Positions 37,513-46,736 of a stretch of 64,000 bases of DNA are shown in pieces. The number at the start of each line of letters is the position of its first letter. The first letter of the stretch is position 1. The translations under genes were made by a program, and so were the position numbers. A model generated the notes under the pieces. It saw nothing but the letters and a program-made list of their open reading frames with translations, was not told the origin of the DNA and did no database searches. This stretch comes from Pseudofrankia coriaricola (GTDB lineage: Bacteria; Actinomycetota; Actinomycetes; Frankiales; Frankiaceae): the NCBI RefSeq assembly GCF_001854805.1, contig NZ_MBLO01000252.1, positions 1 through 64,000 on the forward strand. Reading direction: 5' to 3'.

Positions 37513-37982
37513 GGCGTGCACTCCCTCCCCCGACTGGGGTTCGGTCCCGGGGTCCGGGAAAGCCTAGCCTGGCCGGATGTCGGCCAAGGGACCGGCACCC
37601 GACATGTGAGATCGCCACGGCCGCGGGTGAATTCGCGCGTTTTGGCGGTAGAATCCACTCTCCGCCGTGGCAACACTCTGTTGTAGCGACAACGTGTCCC
37701 GGCACCAGTACTCTGCTGAACCTACCGCCGTTCGGCCGCCACGCCATGTCGGTCATCCGACTACCCGCCGGCGCGGATCTGGCCTGGTCCGGGCTGCCAG
37801 CGTGTCCTGGGGAACGCACCATCCCGGGGCGGCGGTACAGCCGCCGGAACGGCCGGCATGGCCACCGATACCTCACCGTCACAATGCCGATACCGCATCC
37901 AAGCAATCCAGTACACGGACTATCGACACGGGATGTCGGCGCGACAGCGTTCCGTCACACGAGAGGCATGGCCGAGGCGGCG
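37513..37982. other. Intergenic upstream of dxs
   Basis: No gene on either strand. At 37678-37691 is the inverted repeat GTTGT-AGCG-ACAAC, inside outer ACAC/GTGT arms, and a GGCGGTACAGCCGCC hairpin follows near 37832. Both could serve dxs regulation or termination of the TRAM methyltransferase transcript. Confidence 0.35.
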
Positions 37983-39560
37983 CTACGGCGCGGGGACCAG
38001 GCGGGCCACGCACTCGATGTGCGCGGTCATCGGGAAGAGGTCGAAGGCGCGCACGCCGTCGACCCGGTAGCCGGCAGCCGCGGCGGCGGCGAGGTCGCGC
38101 CCGAGCGCGACCGGGTCACAGGCCACGTAGGCGACCGCCCGGGGCCGCAGCGCCAGCAGCGCGGTCAGCACGTCCGTGCCGGCGCCGGTCCGCGGCGGGT
38201 CCAGCACCGCCACGTCGACGCGCCCCCCGCCCTGGGCGCCGTTGGCGGACTGGGCACCGCCGACGCAGCGGCGCACGGTCGCCGCCGTCACCCGCACCGG
38301 CCGGACCGACACCCACGGCAGGTCGGCGAGGCTGTGCGCCGCCGAGGCGACCGCGGCGGCGTCGGACTCCATCGCGATCACCTCGCCGTCCGGGCCGACC
38401 GCCTCGGCGAGGAACGCCGCGAACAGGCCGGCGCCCGCGTACAGGTCGAGAGCCCGCTCCCCCGGCCGGGGCTCGAGCGCGGCGAGCACCGCGGTGACGA
38501 GCGTGCACGCCGCCGCCGGATGGACCTGCCAGAACGCGGACGCGTCCACCCGGAACTCCCGGCCCCGCACCCGCTCGACCAGCCCGCCGCCGTCGTCTTC
38601 GGCACCGGCACCATCACCGCCCGCGTCGTCCGCGGCGCCGGCCGAGGCCGCCCGGCCGCCGGTGGGGCGCACCGCCACCCGCCCGGAACTCACGCTGGCC
38701 GCGACCTCGACCGCCTCCGCCCCGGGGAAGCGCCGCCCGGCGACAGCGCCCACGACCAGCGGGTGCGCGATCCTGCAGTCGGGCGTGGCGACGACCTGGT
38801 GCGAGCGGTGCATCCGCAGCCCGACCTCGCCGTCCGCCGTCACGGCGAAACGCATCCGCGAGCGCCAGCCCAGCCCTTCGCCGGCCTCGCCACCGAGGGC
38901 GGGCAGCGGCTCGACCGCGACGGCGAGCCCCGCCGCGTCCTTCTCGTCGCCATCGGCCACGTGGGCGGCCAGGCCCCCCTGGCGGCGCAGCGCCTCGACG
39001 ACCACCTGGGCCTTCAGCCGCCGCCCCGCGGCGGGCGACGCGTGCTGCCAGTCGCAGCCACCGCAGCCACCGCAGCCACCCTGACCGCCGGAGACAAGAT
39101 CATGTTCCTCCGTCGCACCTCCGGCGGCCACCAGGCGGACCGGCCCCGCGTGCGGGCAGGGCGCCGGTACCCGGTCGGGCGAGGGCTCGAGGATCTCGAC
39201 GGCGTCGGCGCGCCAGTAGCGGTCGTGGGAGCGGTCGGTGACGCGGGCGCGGACCCGCTCGCCGGGCAGCGCATGCCGGACGAACACCACCCGGCCGCCG
39301 GACCGCGCCACGCACGACCCGCCGTGGGCGACCGGGCCCACGTCCAGGTCAAGCAGTTCCGCGTTGAGCAGCTCCGCGCCGAGCAGCTCCGCGCCGAGCG
39401 GTTCCGCGCCGAGCGGTTCCGCGCCCTCGTCGGCTCGCCGCTCGCCCGCGCGGTGGCCGCCACCGCGGCCAGCTGGGCTGGGCATCGCCGGCCCAGGGCC
39501 AGAGGAGGCGCGGAAATGTCCCTCCTCGCGCCTCCGGCGGCCCCCCGCCCCCGAAGGCAC
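37983..39560 (-). CDS. TRAM-domain class I SAM-dependent RNA methyltransferase (TrmA/RumA-like)
   Basis: About 525 aa. A TRAM domain (LDVGPVAHGGSCVARSGGRV) is followed by a CGGCGGCDWQHASP Cys cluster. The C-terminal methyltransferase has FWQVHPAAACTLVTAV, ALDLYAGAGLFAAFLAEAVG, VDVAVLDPPRTGAG and a VAYVACDPVALGRDL Cys motif. It is an RNA 5-methyluridine methyltransferase relative. The N-terminus carries five AEPLG/AELLG repeats. The start GTG 39560 overlaps the upstream permease stop as TAGTG, with GGAGG 4 nt before it, so translation is coupled. ATG 39485 is the alternative. Confidence 0.88.
   Translation of the reverse strand: MPSGAGGRRRREEGHFRASSGPGPAMPSPAGRGGGHRAGERRADEGAEPLGAEPLGAELLGAELLNAELLDLDVGPVAHGGSCVARSGGRVVFVRHALPGERVRARVTDRSHDRYWRADAVEILEPSPDRVPAPCPHAGPVRLVAAGGATEEHDLVSGGQGGCGGCGGCDWQHASPAAGRRLKAQVVVEALRRQGGLAAHVADGDEKDAAGLAVAVEPLPALGGEAGEGLGWRSRMRFAVTADGEVGLRMHRSHQVVATPDCRIAHPLVVGAVAGRRFPGAEAVEVAASVSSGRVAVRPTGGRAASAGAADDAGGDGAGAEDDGGGLVERVRGREFRVDASAFWQVHPAAACTLVTAVLAALEPRPGERALDLYAGAGLFAAFLAEAVGPDGEVIAMESDAAAVASAAHSLADLPWVSVRPVRVTAATVRRCVGGAQSANGAQGGGRVDVAVLDPPRTGAGTDVLTALLALRPRAVAYVACDPVALGRDLAAAAAAGYRVDGVRAFDLFPMTAHIECVARLVPAP
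39357..39423. repeat. 15-bp tandem repeat in the TRAM methyltransferase gene
   Basis: About four and a half copies of a 15-bp unit (minus-strand consensus GGCGCGGAGCTGCTC) encode the AEPLG/AELLG N-terminal repeats. The unit is a multiple of three, so copy changes preserve the frame. Confidence 0.75.
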
Positions 39561-41650
39561 TAGCCCTCCGGCCTGTCGACCCGGCCGGACAGCGCGATCG
39601 ACCCGGCCGATGGTGCCGTCGCCGCCGACGGCGCCTCCGCGCCGACGGCGGCGACGGCGGCCGGGCCGCGCGGACCCGCCTGGCCGCGCCGGACGGCACC
39701 GGCGGCCTCCCCGTCCATGCGGCGCTGCGCGTTCGACGACGACTCCAGCTGCCAGGGCACGCTCGTCACCATCACCCCGGGCTGGAACAGCAGCCTCGCC
39801 TTGAGCCGCAGCGCGCTCTGGTTGTGCAGCAGGTGCTCCCACCAGTGGCCGACGACGTACTCCGGGACGAACACCGCTACGACGTCGCGCGGGCTGTCCT
39901 TGCGGATGTCCGCGACGTACTTGAGCACCGGCCCGGTGATCTCCCGGTAGGGCGAGGCGAGTGTCACCAGGTCGATGGTGATGCCGCGCTCGTACCATTC
40001 CTGGGTGAGCCGCTCGGCGTCGGCCGGGTCGACGGCGGCGGTCACCGCGACCAGGCTGTGCGGCCTGGTCGCCTTGGCGTAGGCGAGCGCCCGCAGCGTC
40101 GGCGCGTGGATCTTGCTGACCAGGACGACGCCGTGCACCCGGGACGGCAGCGTCGGCGGGCCGGGCGGCGGGGTGAGCTCGGCGGCGATCCGGTCGTAGT
40201 GCTTGCGCACCGCCCGCATCGCCACGAAGATCACTGGCATCGCGATGACGACGATGTACGCGCCGTGGGTGAACTTCGTCGCCAGTACGAGTATGAGTAC
40301 GAGGCCCGTCATACAGGCCCCGAAGAAGTTGATCGTCTGGGAGCGGCGGACCCGGCGCCGCCCGCCCGGCGTCGTCGCGAGCACCGAGCTGCCGCGCAGC
40401 ACCCGCTGCCAGTGGCGCACCATGCCGGTCTGGCTCAGGGTGAACGAGACGAACACGCCGACGATGTAGAGCTGGATCAGCCGGGTGGTCTCGGCCTTGA
40501 ACACGATCACCAGCAGGGTGGCGAAGCCGGCCAGCAGCAGGATCCCGTTGGAGTAGGCGAGCCGGTCGCCGCGGGTGTGCAGCTGGCGCGGCAGGTAGCC
40601 GTCGCGGGCGAGGATCGAGCCGAGCACCGGGAAGCCGTTGAACGCAGTGTTCGCGGCCAGGATCAGGATCAGCGCCGTCACCGCGGCGATGTAGACGAAC
40701 CCGATCGAGCCGCCGCCGAACACGGCCGCCGCGACCTGGGCGATCACCGTCGGCTGCTCGCCGTGCGCGCCGATGAGGTTCTTCGCGTCCTCGGCGACGT
40801 GCACCTTGCTGGCCATCGCGAGCACGGTGACGCCGATGAACATCAGCGCGGCGATCAGGCCCATCGCCAGTAGCGTCGACGCCGCGTTCTTGCTCTTGGG
40901 CGGGCGGAACGCCGGCACACCGTTGCTGATCGCCTCGACGCCGGTCAGCGCCGTGCAGCCCGAGGAGAACGCCCGCAGCGCGAGGAATGCGAGCGCCAGC
41001 CCCGAGTAGTGGCTGGTCGCGGTGACCTGGTAGTCAGCGCTCTCCGCTCGCGGAGTGTGCCCGAAGGCCATCTTCACGAACCCGATGGCGATCATGACGA
41101 AGATACCGAGGATGAACCCGTAGGTCGGGATCGCGAACGCGGTGCCCGACTCGCGCACGCCGCGCAGGTTCATCATCGTCAGCACGACGATGAGCACCAC
41201 CGCGATCAGCACCTTGTGCTGCGCGAGGCTGGTGACCGCGCTCGTCAGGTTCGCCACGCCGGCGGACACCGACACGGCGACGGTCAGCACGTAGTCGACC
41301 AGCAGGGCGCTGGCGACCGTGAGCCCCGCCGGCCCGCCGATGTTCTCCGTCGCGACCTCGTAGTCGCCGCCGCCGCTCGGGTAGGCATGCACGGTCTGGC
41401 GGTAGGACGCGACGACGGTCAGCATGAGCGCGACGACGACGAGCGCGATCCACGGCGTGAAGTGGTAGAACGCCAGCCCGCCGAGCGAGAGCACCAGCAG
41501 GATCTCCTCGGTCGCGTACGACACCGAGGACAGCGCGTCACTGGCGAACACGGGCAGCGCGACCCGCTTCGGCAGCAACGTCTCGCCGAGCCGGTCACTT
41601 CCGAGAGGGCGGCCGACCCAGATGCGCTTCAGCCGGTCCGTGAGCGCCAC
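39560..41650 (-). CDS. APC-family permease, probable potassium importer
   Basis: A 696-aa APC-superfamily transporter. Twelve membrane helices lie within residues about 25-480, beginning VFASDALSSVSYATEEILLV and including AYPSGGGDYEVATENIG and SSGCTALTGVEAISNGVPAF. A cytoplasmic domain of about 150 residues (HGVVLVSKIHAPTLRALAYA) and a Gly/Ala-rich tail follow. The layout matches KimA-like high-affinity K+ importers, and the divergent pair of TrkA/RCK proteins supports K+ as the substrate. The substrate remains an inference. It is translationally coupled to the downstream TRAM methyltransferase. Confidence 0.88.
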   Translation of the reverse strand: MALTDRLKRIWVGRPLGSDRLGETLLPKRVALPVFASDALSSVSYATEEILLVLSLGGLAFYHFTPWIALVVVALMLTVVASYRQTVHAYPSGGGDYEVATENIGGPAGLTVASALLVDYVLTVAVSVSAGVANLTSAVTSLAQHKVLIAVVLIVVLTMMNLRGVRESGTAFAIPTYGFILGIFVMIAIGFVKMAFGHTPRAESADYQVTATSHYSGLALAFLALRAFSSGCTALTGVEAISNGVPAFRPPKSKNAASTLLAMGLIAALMFIGVTVLAMASKVHVAEDAKNLIGAHGEQPTVIAQVAAAVFGGGSIGFVYIAAVTALILILAANTAFNGFPVLGSILARDGYLPRQLHTRGDRLAYSNGILLLAGFATLLVIVFKAETTRLIQLYIVGVFVSFTLSQTGMVRHWQRVLRGSSVLATTPGGRRRVRRSQTINFFGACMTGLVLILVLATKFTHGAYIVVIAMPVIFVAMRAVRKHYDRIAAELTPPPGPPTLPSRVHGVVLVSKIHAPTLRALAYAKATRPHSLVAVTAAVDPADAERLTQEWYERGITIDLVTLASPYREITGPVLKYVADIRKDSPRDVVAVFVPEYVVGHWWEHLLHNQSALRLKARLLFQPGVMVTSVPWQLESSSNAQRRMDGEAAGAVRRGQAGPRGPAAVAAVGAEAPSAATAPSAGSIALSGRVDRPEG

Positions 41651-41980
41651 GCGCAGATGCTACCGAGCAACCCCGTCGATCTGTTCCGCGTGGCGCATAT
41701 CGCAAAGGGCCGGCCAGAGTGCCGGGCCGGGCGCGGACCGCCCGGGACCCCCGGCGCGGCCTGTCGCGGTGATCGGCCCATGCCGGGAAACCCCAGCACG
41801 CCAGCACGCATGCACCCCGCGGCGCCGCCGCCACCGGGCGGCCGGCACTCCTGGGCGGCCGCCTGGCATGTGACCCGTGGCATAGCCCGCGGAACGCGGC
41901 GAACGGGCGCCGCGGGCGCGACGGGAACGCGTCGCCCGCGTGACGGCGCCGGTCCGTCGACCCAGGGCATCGGGCACCGC
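41651..41980. other. Divergent promoter region, permease / trkA
   Basis: About 330 nt of GC-rich DNA between divergent genes. An ATATCGCAAAG stretch at 41697-41707 is the only AT-rich part and may hold the permease promoter. No gene recognised. Confidence 0.4.
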
Positions 41981-41986
41981 TACGCT
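41981..41986 (+). promoter_or_regulatory. -10-like box TACGCT before the first trkA
   Basis: TACGCT lies 8 nt before ATG 41995, which begins directly without an SD, consistent with a leaderless mRNA. Confidence 0.5.
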
Positions 41987-41994
41987 CTCGCCCC

Positions 41995-42660
41995 ATGCAC
42001 GTCGTGATCCTCGGCTGCGGCCGGGTCGGCTCGGCGCTGGCGATCGAGCTCGAACGTTTCGGGCACGGTGTCGCCGTCATCGACCAGGACCCCAGTGCCT
42101 TCCACCGACTGCCGCCGTCGTTCACCGGTAGCAAGGTCACCGGTGTCGGGTTCGACAGGGACACCCTGATCGAGGCCGGCATCGAGAAGGCCGAGGCGTT
42201 CGCCTCGGTGTCCAGCGGCGACAACTCGAACATCATCTCCGCCCGGGTGGCGCGGGAGATGTTCGGCGTCCAACGGGTCGTCGCCCGGATCTACGACCCC
42301 CGCCGGGCCGAGGTCTACGAGCGGCTCGGCATCCCGACGGTGGCCACCGTGCGCTGGACGCGCGACCAGATGCTCGCCCGGCTGCTGCCCGAGGCGGTCA
42401 CCCCGGAGTGGACCCACCCGTCCGGCGCCGCCCTGATGACCCAGCTGACCCCCGCGAAGAGCTGGGCGGGCCGGCCGGTCAAGGAGATCGAGCAGGCGGC
42501 CGGCATCCGGGTCGCCTGCCTGACCCGGTACGGCGAGGGCATCATCCCGGACGGGCGCACGATGGTGCAGGACGGCGACATCCTGCACGCCGCCGTGGCC
42601 CGCAAGCGCGTCACCGAGGCCGAGGCGGCCGTGCGCGCCAACCCACCCAAGGGGGTCTGA
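41995..42660 (+). CDS. ceoB: TrkA/RCK potassium-uptake regulator (CeoB-like)
   Basis: A 221-aa RCK protein. The N-terminal Rossmann NAD-binding domain shows HVVILGCGRVGSALAIELER with Asp after beta-2 (VAVIDQDP). It is followed by VARIYDPRRAEVYERLG and a C-terminal RCK_C domain from about residue 145 (KSWAGRPVKEIEQAAGIRVA). RCK subunits bind nucleotides and gate K+ transporters from the cytoplasmic side. The second RCK gene starts 5 nt after its stop, and the divergent permease is the likely partner. Confidence 0.94.
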   Translation: MHVVILGCGRVGSALAIELERFGHGVAVIDQDPSAFHRLPPSFTGSKVTGVGFDRDTLIEAGIEKAEAFASVSSGDNSNIISARVAREMFGVQRVVARIYDPRRAEVYERLGIPTVATVRWTRDQMLARLLPEAVTPEWTHPSGAALMTQLTPAKSWAGRPVKEIEQAAGIRVACLTRYGEGIIPDGRTMVQDGDILHAAVARKRVTEAEAAVRANPPKGV

Positions 42661-42665
42661 GGGTC

Positions 42666-43352
42666 ATGACGCGTCAGGTGGTGACGATCGCCGGCGCAGG
42701 CAAGGTCGGCCGGTCGATCGCGAGCGAACTCCTCGACAACGGCACCGAGGTGCTACTCATCGAGCGGGACGGCGCCAAGATCCGTCCGGAGTCGCTCCCG
42801 AAGGCGCGCTGGCTGCAGGCGGACGCGTGCGAGTTGTCGTCGCTGGAGTCGGCCGGGCTGGAGAACTGCGCGGTCGTGGTCGCGGCGACGGGTGACGACA
42901 AGGTCAACCTGGTCGTCTCGCTGCTGGCCAAGACCGAGTTCGGCGTGCCCCGGGTGGTGGCCCGGGTGAACCACCCCAAGAACGAGTGGCTGTTCACGGA
43001 CAGCTGGGGCGTCGACGTGGCGGTGTCGGCCCCGCGGATGCTGACCGCGCTCGTCGAGGAGGCGGTCAGCGTCGGCGACCTGGTCCGGCTGATGAAGTTC
43101 CGCCAGTCCGATGCGTCGCTGGTCGAGCTCACCCTGCCGGCGGACTCGCCGGTCGCCGGCCAGTCGGTCGGCGACATCTCGCTGCCGCGCGACTGCGCGC
43201 TGGTCGTCATCCTGCGCGGCGGCCAGGCCGTCGTCCCGTCTCCGGACAGCACGCTGGAGCCCGGTGACGAGGTGCTCGCCGTCGCCGTCACCACCGACGC
43301 GGAGGCCGAGCTCGCCGCCCTCTTCGGCGCGACCCCGCCGTCCATCTCATAG
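42666..43352 (+). CDS. ceoC: TrkA/RCK potassium-uptake regulator (CeoC-like)
   Basis: A 228-aa paralogue of the preceding protein. Rossmann motif VVTIAGAGKVGRSIASELLD, acidic residue in VLLIERDG, ATGDDKVNLVVSLLAKTEFG, ARVNHPKNEWLF, and an RCK_C domain at about residues 145-225 (LPADSPVAGQSVGDISLPRD). ATG 42666 lies 5 nt after the upstream stop behind GAGGG, so the pair is one operon. The two proteins probably act together on the APC permease. Its stop is followed after 5 nt by the repeat-bearing 3'-flank module. Confidence 0.94.
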   Translation: MTRQVVTIAGAGKVGRSIASELLDNGTEVLLIERDGAKIRPESLPKARWLQADACELSSLESAGLENCAVVVAATGDDKVNLVVSLLAKTEFGVPRVVARVNHPKNEWLFTDSWGVDVAVSAPRMLTALVEEAVSVGDLVRLMKFRQSDASLVELTLPADSPVAGQSVGDISLPRDCALVVILRGGQAVVPSPDSTLEPGDEVLAVAVTTDAEAELAALFGATPPSIS

Positions 43353-43357
43353 GGCGG

Positions 43358-43604
43358 TCCCGTGCCGGACGCTCCGCGCCCAGCACCGGGCGCCGCATTC
43401 GGGCGCTGAGGCCCGACCTCCCAGATCGCTGACCTCCCAGCAGACCTTCCAGCAGACCTCCCAGATCGCTTCGCGATCCGGCAGGGACCCCGGCTTCGCG
43501 ATCCGGCAGGGACCCCGGCTTCGCGATCCGGCAGGGACCCTGTCGCCGATCCGGCAGGGACCCCGGGCGCCAGCGCTGATGCGCCGTCACCACCGTTGGC
43601 TGGG
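43358..43604. repeat. 3'-flank module with nested palindromic repeats, copy C
   Basis: It begins 5 nt after the ceoC stop with TCCCGTGCCGG and the loop ACGCTCCGCGC, then GACCTCCCAGATC arms from 43415. Three copies of the variant core GATCGC-TTC-GCGATC or its right half, with CCGGCAGGGACC, follow to 43562. It ends with CAGCGCTGATGCGCCGTCAC (43571 onward) and TTGGCTGGG. The whole 43353-43680 gap contains no gene. Confidence 0.85.
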
Positions 43605-43680
43605 TTGCGCGCATGGCTCGCCAGAACGACGTCACAGCCGCTGTGTGTTTGCGGTGACCGGAGCCCGGCGGCCGGTCCTG

Positions 43681-44550
43681 CTAGTCGTCGTACGGCTCCC
43701 TGACGGCGGCCCTGGCCGCGAATGGGTCGACGTTGTCGGCCACCGGGTCCACCGCGTCGGCTGGGCCCTCCTCGGCGGCGTCCGGTGGCTCGAAGCGGGA
43801 GGCCGGGGCGAGCTTGCGCACGATCGCCAGCGTCGCGAGCACGGCCAGGCCGAACAGCGGCAGCCCAAGGGCGAGGTTCGCGGCCGCGAGCCATCCGTCC
43901 CGGTCGGCGAGGTAGAGCACACCCTGCACCGCGAACCGCAGGAAATACACGACGATCCAGACGCCGGTGGCCCAGTTCGCCGCCCGCAGGGTGTCGCGGT
44001 GGTTGCGCCAGTCGGCGTACCGCTGGTCCAGGCCGGCCATCACATAGCCGGCGAGCGGCCGGCGGACGGCGAGTGAGGCCACCCCGACGACGACGGCGCC
44101 CGCGTTACGCAGGATGGAGACCAGGAAGTAGTCCTTGCCGCGGCCGGTCCTGGACGCTATGTAGCCCGCCACACCGACGGCGAGCAGCCCGGAGAACGCC
44201 TGCTGCTTCGGCTCGCCGCGGACCATGCGCAGAATGAAGATCGCGACGCCGACGACCACGGCGCCGATGATCCCCGAGGCCAGCCCGGCGGCGCTGTTGA
44301 GGGCGACGAACGCGATCGTCGGCAGCGAGCTGTCGACGATCCCGCGGGGCCCGCCGATCGCCTCGCTGAACGAGACCTTGAACTCGGCGCTCGCCGTGCC
44401 CCGGCCATCGGCCGGGTCCTGGCCGTCCGTCCGCGGGCGCTGGCTCTCCCGGCGAGCGGCCACGTCGAGCGGGGTCACGTCGAACGGGGCGTCCTCGCCC
44501 GGCGGCGGGACGTCGGGCGCGTTGTTCCCTCGAGGGGACAGTCCTGGCAT
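43681..44550 (-). CDS. DUF3159 family membrane protein
   Basis: About 289 aa, six predicted helices, preceded by about 60 polar residues. Conserved stretches: EFKVSFSEAIGGPRGIVDSS, LPTIAFVALNSAAGLASGII, GLLAVGVAGYIASRTGRGKD, NAGAVVVGVASLAVRRPLAG and DQRYADWRNHRDTLRAANWA. Function is unknown. ATG 44550 is used; the frame is open to GTG 44640 and neither has a well-placed SD. It lies downstream of the OB-fold gene on the same strand, as in mycobacteria. Confidence 0.88.
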   Translation of the reverse strand: MPGLSPRGNNAPDVPPPGEDAPFDVTPLDVAARRESQRPRTDGQDPADGRGTASAEFKVSFSEAIGGPRGIVDSSLPTIAFVALNSAAGLASGIIGAVVVGVAIFILRMVRGEPKQQAFSGLLAVGVAGYIASRTGRGKDYFLVSILRNAGAVVVGVASLAVRRPLAGYVMAGLDQRYADWRNHRDTLRAANWATGVWIVVYFLRFAVQGVLYLADRDGWLAAANLALGLPLFGLAVLATLAIVRKLAPASRFEPPDAAEEGPADAVDPVADNVDPFAARAAVREPYDD

Positions 44551-44681
44551 CGGGTAGGTCGGCTCACTCTCCTGGGGACGGTCGGCTCCCGCAAGAGTAA
44601 CCGTCCCGGCGTGCGTCCCCGCCGACGGCGAGGCCGGCACCAGGTGTGGCGGTGGCGCCTCGATGACTACTCAGTGGCTGC

Positions 44682-45062
44682 TCAGTGGCTGGCTGCCGGG
44701 AGCAGCTCGTAACGAGGGTTGAAGATCGTCGTCCGCCGGTCGTCCCGGCTGATCCGGCCGGTCGCCTTCAACGACCGGCCGGCGTCCAGACCGGGAATCT
44801 GGCGACGACCCAGGAACACGAGCGTCACGCAGCCACTGCCGTCGTACACCTCGACCTCGAGGCTCGGCGCACCGGACCGCGTGCGCACGGTGACCGACCG
44901 GACGGTGCCGGCCACGCAGGCGGCCTCATGGTCCTGGCAGCCCCCGATCGGGACCGCACCCTCGGCGCGGGCCGCCCGCTGCAGGTCTTCCGCCTCGAGC
45001 TCGTCGTCGTCGGCCGTCAGCCGGTGCACCACCTTGCCCCACCAGCCGCCTCGTTCAGCCAC
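44682..45062 (-). CDS. OB-fold nucleic-acid-binding protein
   Basis: About 126 aa. A helical N-terminus (WWGKVVHRLTADDDELEAED) and a C-terminal OB-fold: AACVAGTVRSVTVRTRSGAP, SLEVEVYDGSGCVTLVFLGR and LKATGRISRDDRRTTIFNPR. A RecG-wedge or tRNA-anticodon-like OB domain is likely; the ligand is unknown. GTG 45062 follows GGAGGA by 3-4 nt and is preferred over GTG 45083. The pair OB-fold to DUF3159 is conserved in actinobacteria. Confidence 0.88.
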   Translation of the reverse strand: MAERGGWWGKVVHRLTADDDELEAEDLQRAARAEGAVPIGGCQDHEAACVAGTVRSVTVRTRSGAPSLEVEVYDGSGCVTLVFLGRRQIPGLDAGRSLKATGRISRDDRRTTIFNPRYELLPAASH

Positions 45063-45360
45063 GACTCCTCCGATCTGACCCACCGATGTCAGGCCGCGCT
45101 TCTCGCCGAGTCAGTGGACATCGGCTTGAAACACCCCTGAAAGGCAGTGTGCCCCGGCAAAGGGGGTCGGGCCGTAGGTTTTGTGACCTCGATCTCCGTC
45201 CTCTCGCTGTCGGTCGCCCGATTGACGCCCCGACAGCGTCGGGAGGCGCCAACCGCCACCGGCGGAACCGCCCCCGCGAACAGGAACCGGGGGCGGGCCC
45301 GCACCGCGCGCCGGCCCATGTTCCAGGCCGGCGCCGTGGCCCTGTCTCAGTCGGTCGACC

Positions 45361-45669
45361 TCAATCGGTCGACGCGACCGCCTCCTTGCTCTCCATGCCC
45401 GGCGGCAGCCCGCCGGTCACGCGTGTCCAGCCGGTGGCGACGACCCGCTCGGCCGCGAGCCGGCCGAGCGCGACGGCGACCGCCGACAGCAGCGCGAAGA
45501 ACATCGCCTCCCGCCAGGTCGTGTCCGGGTGTGCCAGGTTCTTGGGCGGCTCGCCGCCGCGTACCTTCCGGTAGACGGCGTTGACGCTCTTGGTGGCCGC
45601 CGTGCCGCCCGCCACGGTGGCCGCTCCCCCGACGATCTTCCAGCCGACCTTGGATACCGGTCCCGCCAC
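45361..45669 (-). CDS. DUF4235 family protein
   Basis: A 102-aa protein beginning [20 protein letters not shown], with a Gly/Ala-rich hydrophobic first segment. It then has [35 protein letters not shown] as a second helix and [17 protein letters not shown]. This is the pattern of DUF4235, small actinobacterial membrane proteins of unknown function. GTG 45669 has AGAGG 7 nt upstream; the longer frame to 45885 has no similarity. The gene is on the opposite strand to dut. Confidence 0.83.
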   Translation of the reverse strand: MAGPVSKVGWKIVGGAATVAGGTAATKSVNAVYRKVRGGEPPKNLAHPDTTWREAMFFALLSAVAVALGRLAAERVVATGWTRVTGGLPPGMESKEAVASTD

Positions 45670-45939
45670 CGTGCACCTCTCCGTGTTCTCGACGCTCGTG
45701 TGTTCGGCGCCGGTCGTTCGTGCCCTGTCCGCGCGGATGTCGTCTCCGCGTCCCACCGTCGGTGTGGCGCCGTCCGCGCACGCCGCCGTTGCCCTACCTA
45801 CCCACCCAGTGATGGTGTGCGCAGCCAGTATCGTCCCTGGCCGGCGGGTCCCGCCGGCCGCGCCACCAGCGGCTGGCGCGCGCATGTCGGCACCCGCCCG
45901 TTGACCAGGCCGATCAGGCCGATCAGAAGGAGAGCCGCC

Positions 45940-46593
45940 ATGACCGCCCTCGATCCGACGGCAGCCGAGGCCGCGACCAGCGACGCCGTGGCCGACGATG
46001 CCGTCGCCGCGGGCCTACCGGCCGCCCCCGCGGGCCTACCGGCCCTCCCCGCGGGCTTGGCGCCCCGCGTCGCGGCGCCCCTGCCGGGACCTGGGACCGA
46101 GGCAGGGCGCGCGTCGGTGGAGGTGCTGGCGCGCAGGCTTGACCCGGAGCTGCCGCTGCCCTGGTACGCCCAGCCCCTGGACGCCGGCGCGGACCTGGTC
46201 ACGGCGCAGGACGTCACACTGGCCCCCGGTGAGCGCGCGATCGTCGGAACCGGGCTCGCCATCGCGCTGCCGGCTGGGTATGCAGCCTTTGTGCACCCGC
46301 GCAGCGGGCTGGCCGCGCGGCATGGGCTCTCCGTGGTCAATGCACCCGGTACCGTCGATGCCGGCTACCGTGGGGAGATCAAAGTGATCCTCATCAACAC
46401 GGACAGGACCGAGCCGATCCGGTTGTCCCGCGGCGACCGGATCGCCCAGCTCGTCGTGCAGCGCGTGGAGCACGCGGTCTTCCGCGAGGTCGACGAGCTG
46501 CCGGCCTCGGGGCGCGGCGACGGCGGCTTCGGCTCGACGGGCGTCCCCGGGGGCGGCCTCGGCCGCGCCGGGGTCCCCAGAGATCCGCGCTAG
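45940..46593 (+). CDS. dut: dUTP diphosphatase Dut
   Basis: A 217-aa trimeric dUTPase. About 60 Ala/Pro-rich N-terminal residues, including [15 protein letters not shown] repeats, are extra to the core. Motifs 1-5 are present: [62 protein letters not shown] and the flexible C-terminal [10 protein letters not shown] that closes over the active site. It hydrolyses dUTP to dUMP and PPi. ATG 45940 has AAGGAGAG upstream. DUF3710 follows 143 nt later. Confidence 0.96.
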   Translation: MTALDPTAAEAATSDAVADDAVAAGLPAAPAGLPALPAGLAPRVAAPLPGPGTEAGRASVEVLARRLDPELPLPWYAQPLDAGADLVTAQDVTLAPGERAIVGTGLAIALPAGYAAFVHPRSGLAARHGLSVVNAPGTVDAGYRGEIKVILINTDRTEPIRLSRGDRIAQLVVQRVEHAVFREVDELPASGRGDGGFGSTGVPGGGLGRAGVPRDPR

Positions 46594-46736
46594 CGGATCC
46601 CTGGGGGAGCACCAGGGCCGACGACACGGAGATTCGTCAACCGGCCCGGGGACCGCCCGGGGCGGGACCCATTCGGGGTGATCGCTCGTTGAGCCGAGCG
46701 GGACTGGCTCGGTGAGAAGGCAGGAGAGGGAAGGCC

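Noticed and set aside
45086-45360. DUF4193/DUF3093 genes expected near dut
   Set aside because: None of the open frames here shows the CxxC signature of DUF4193 or the helices of DUF3093.
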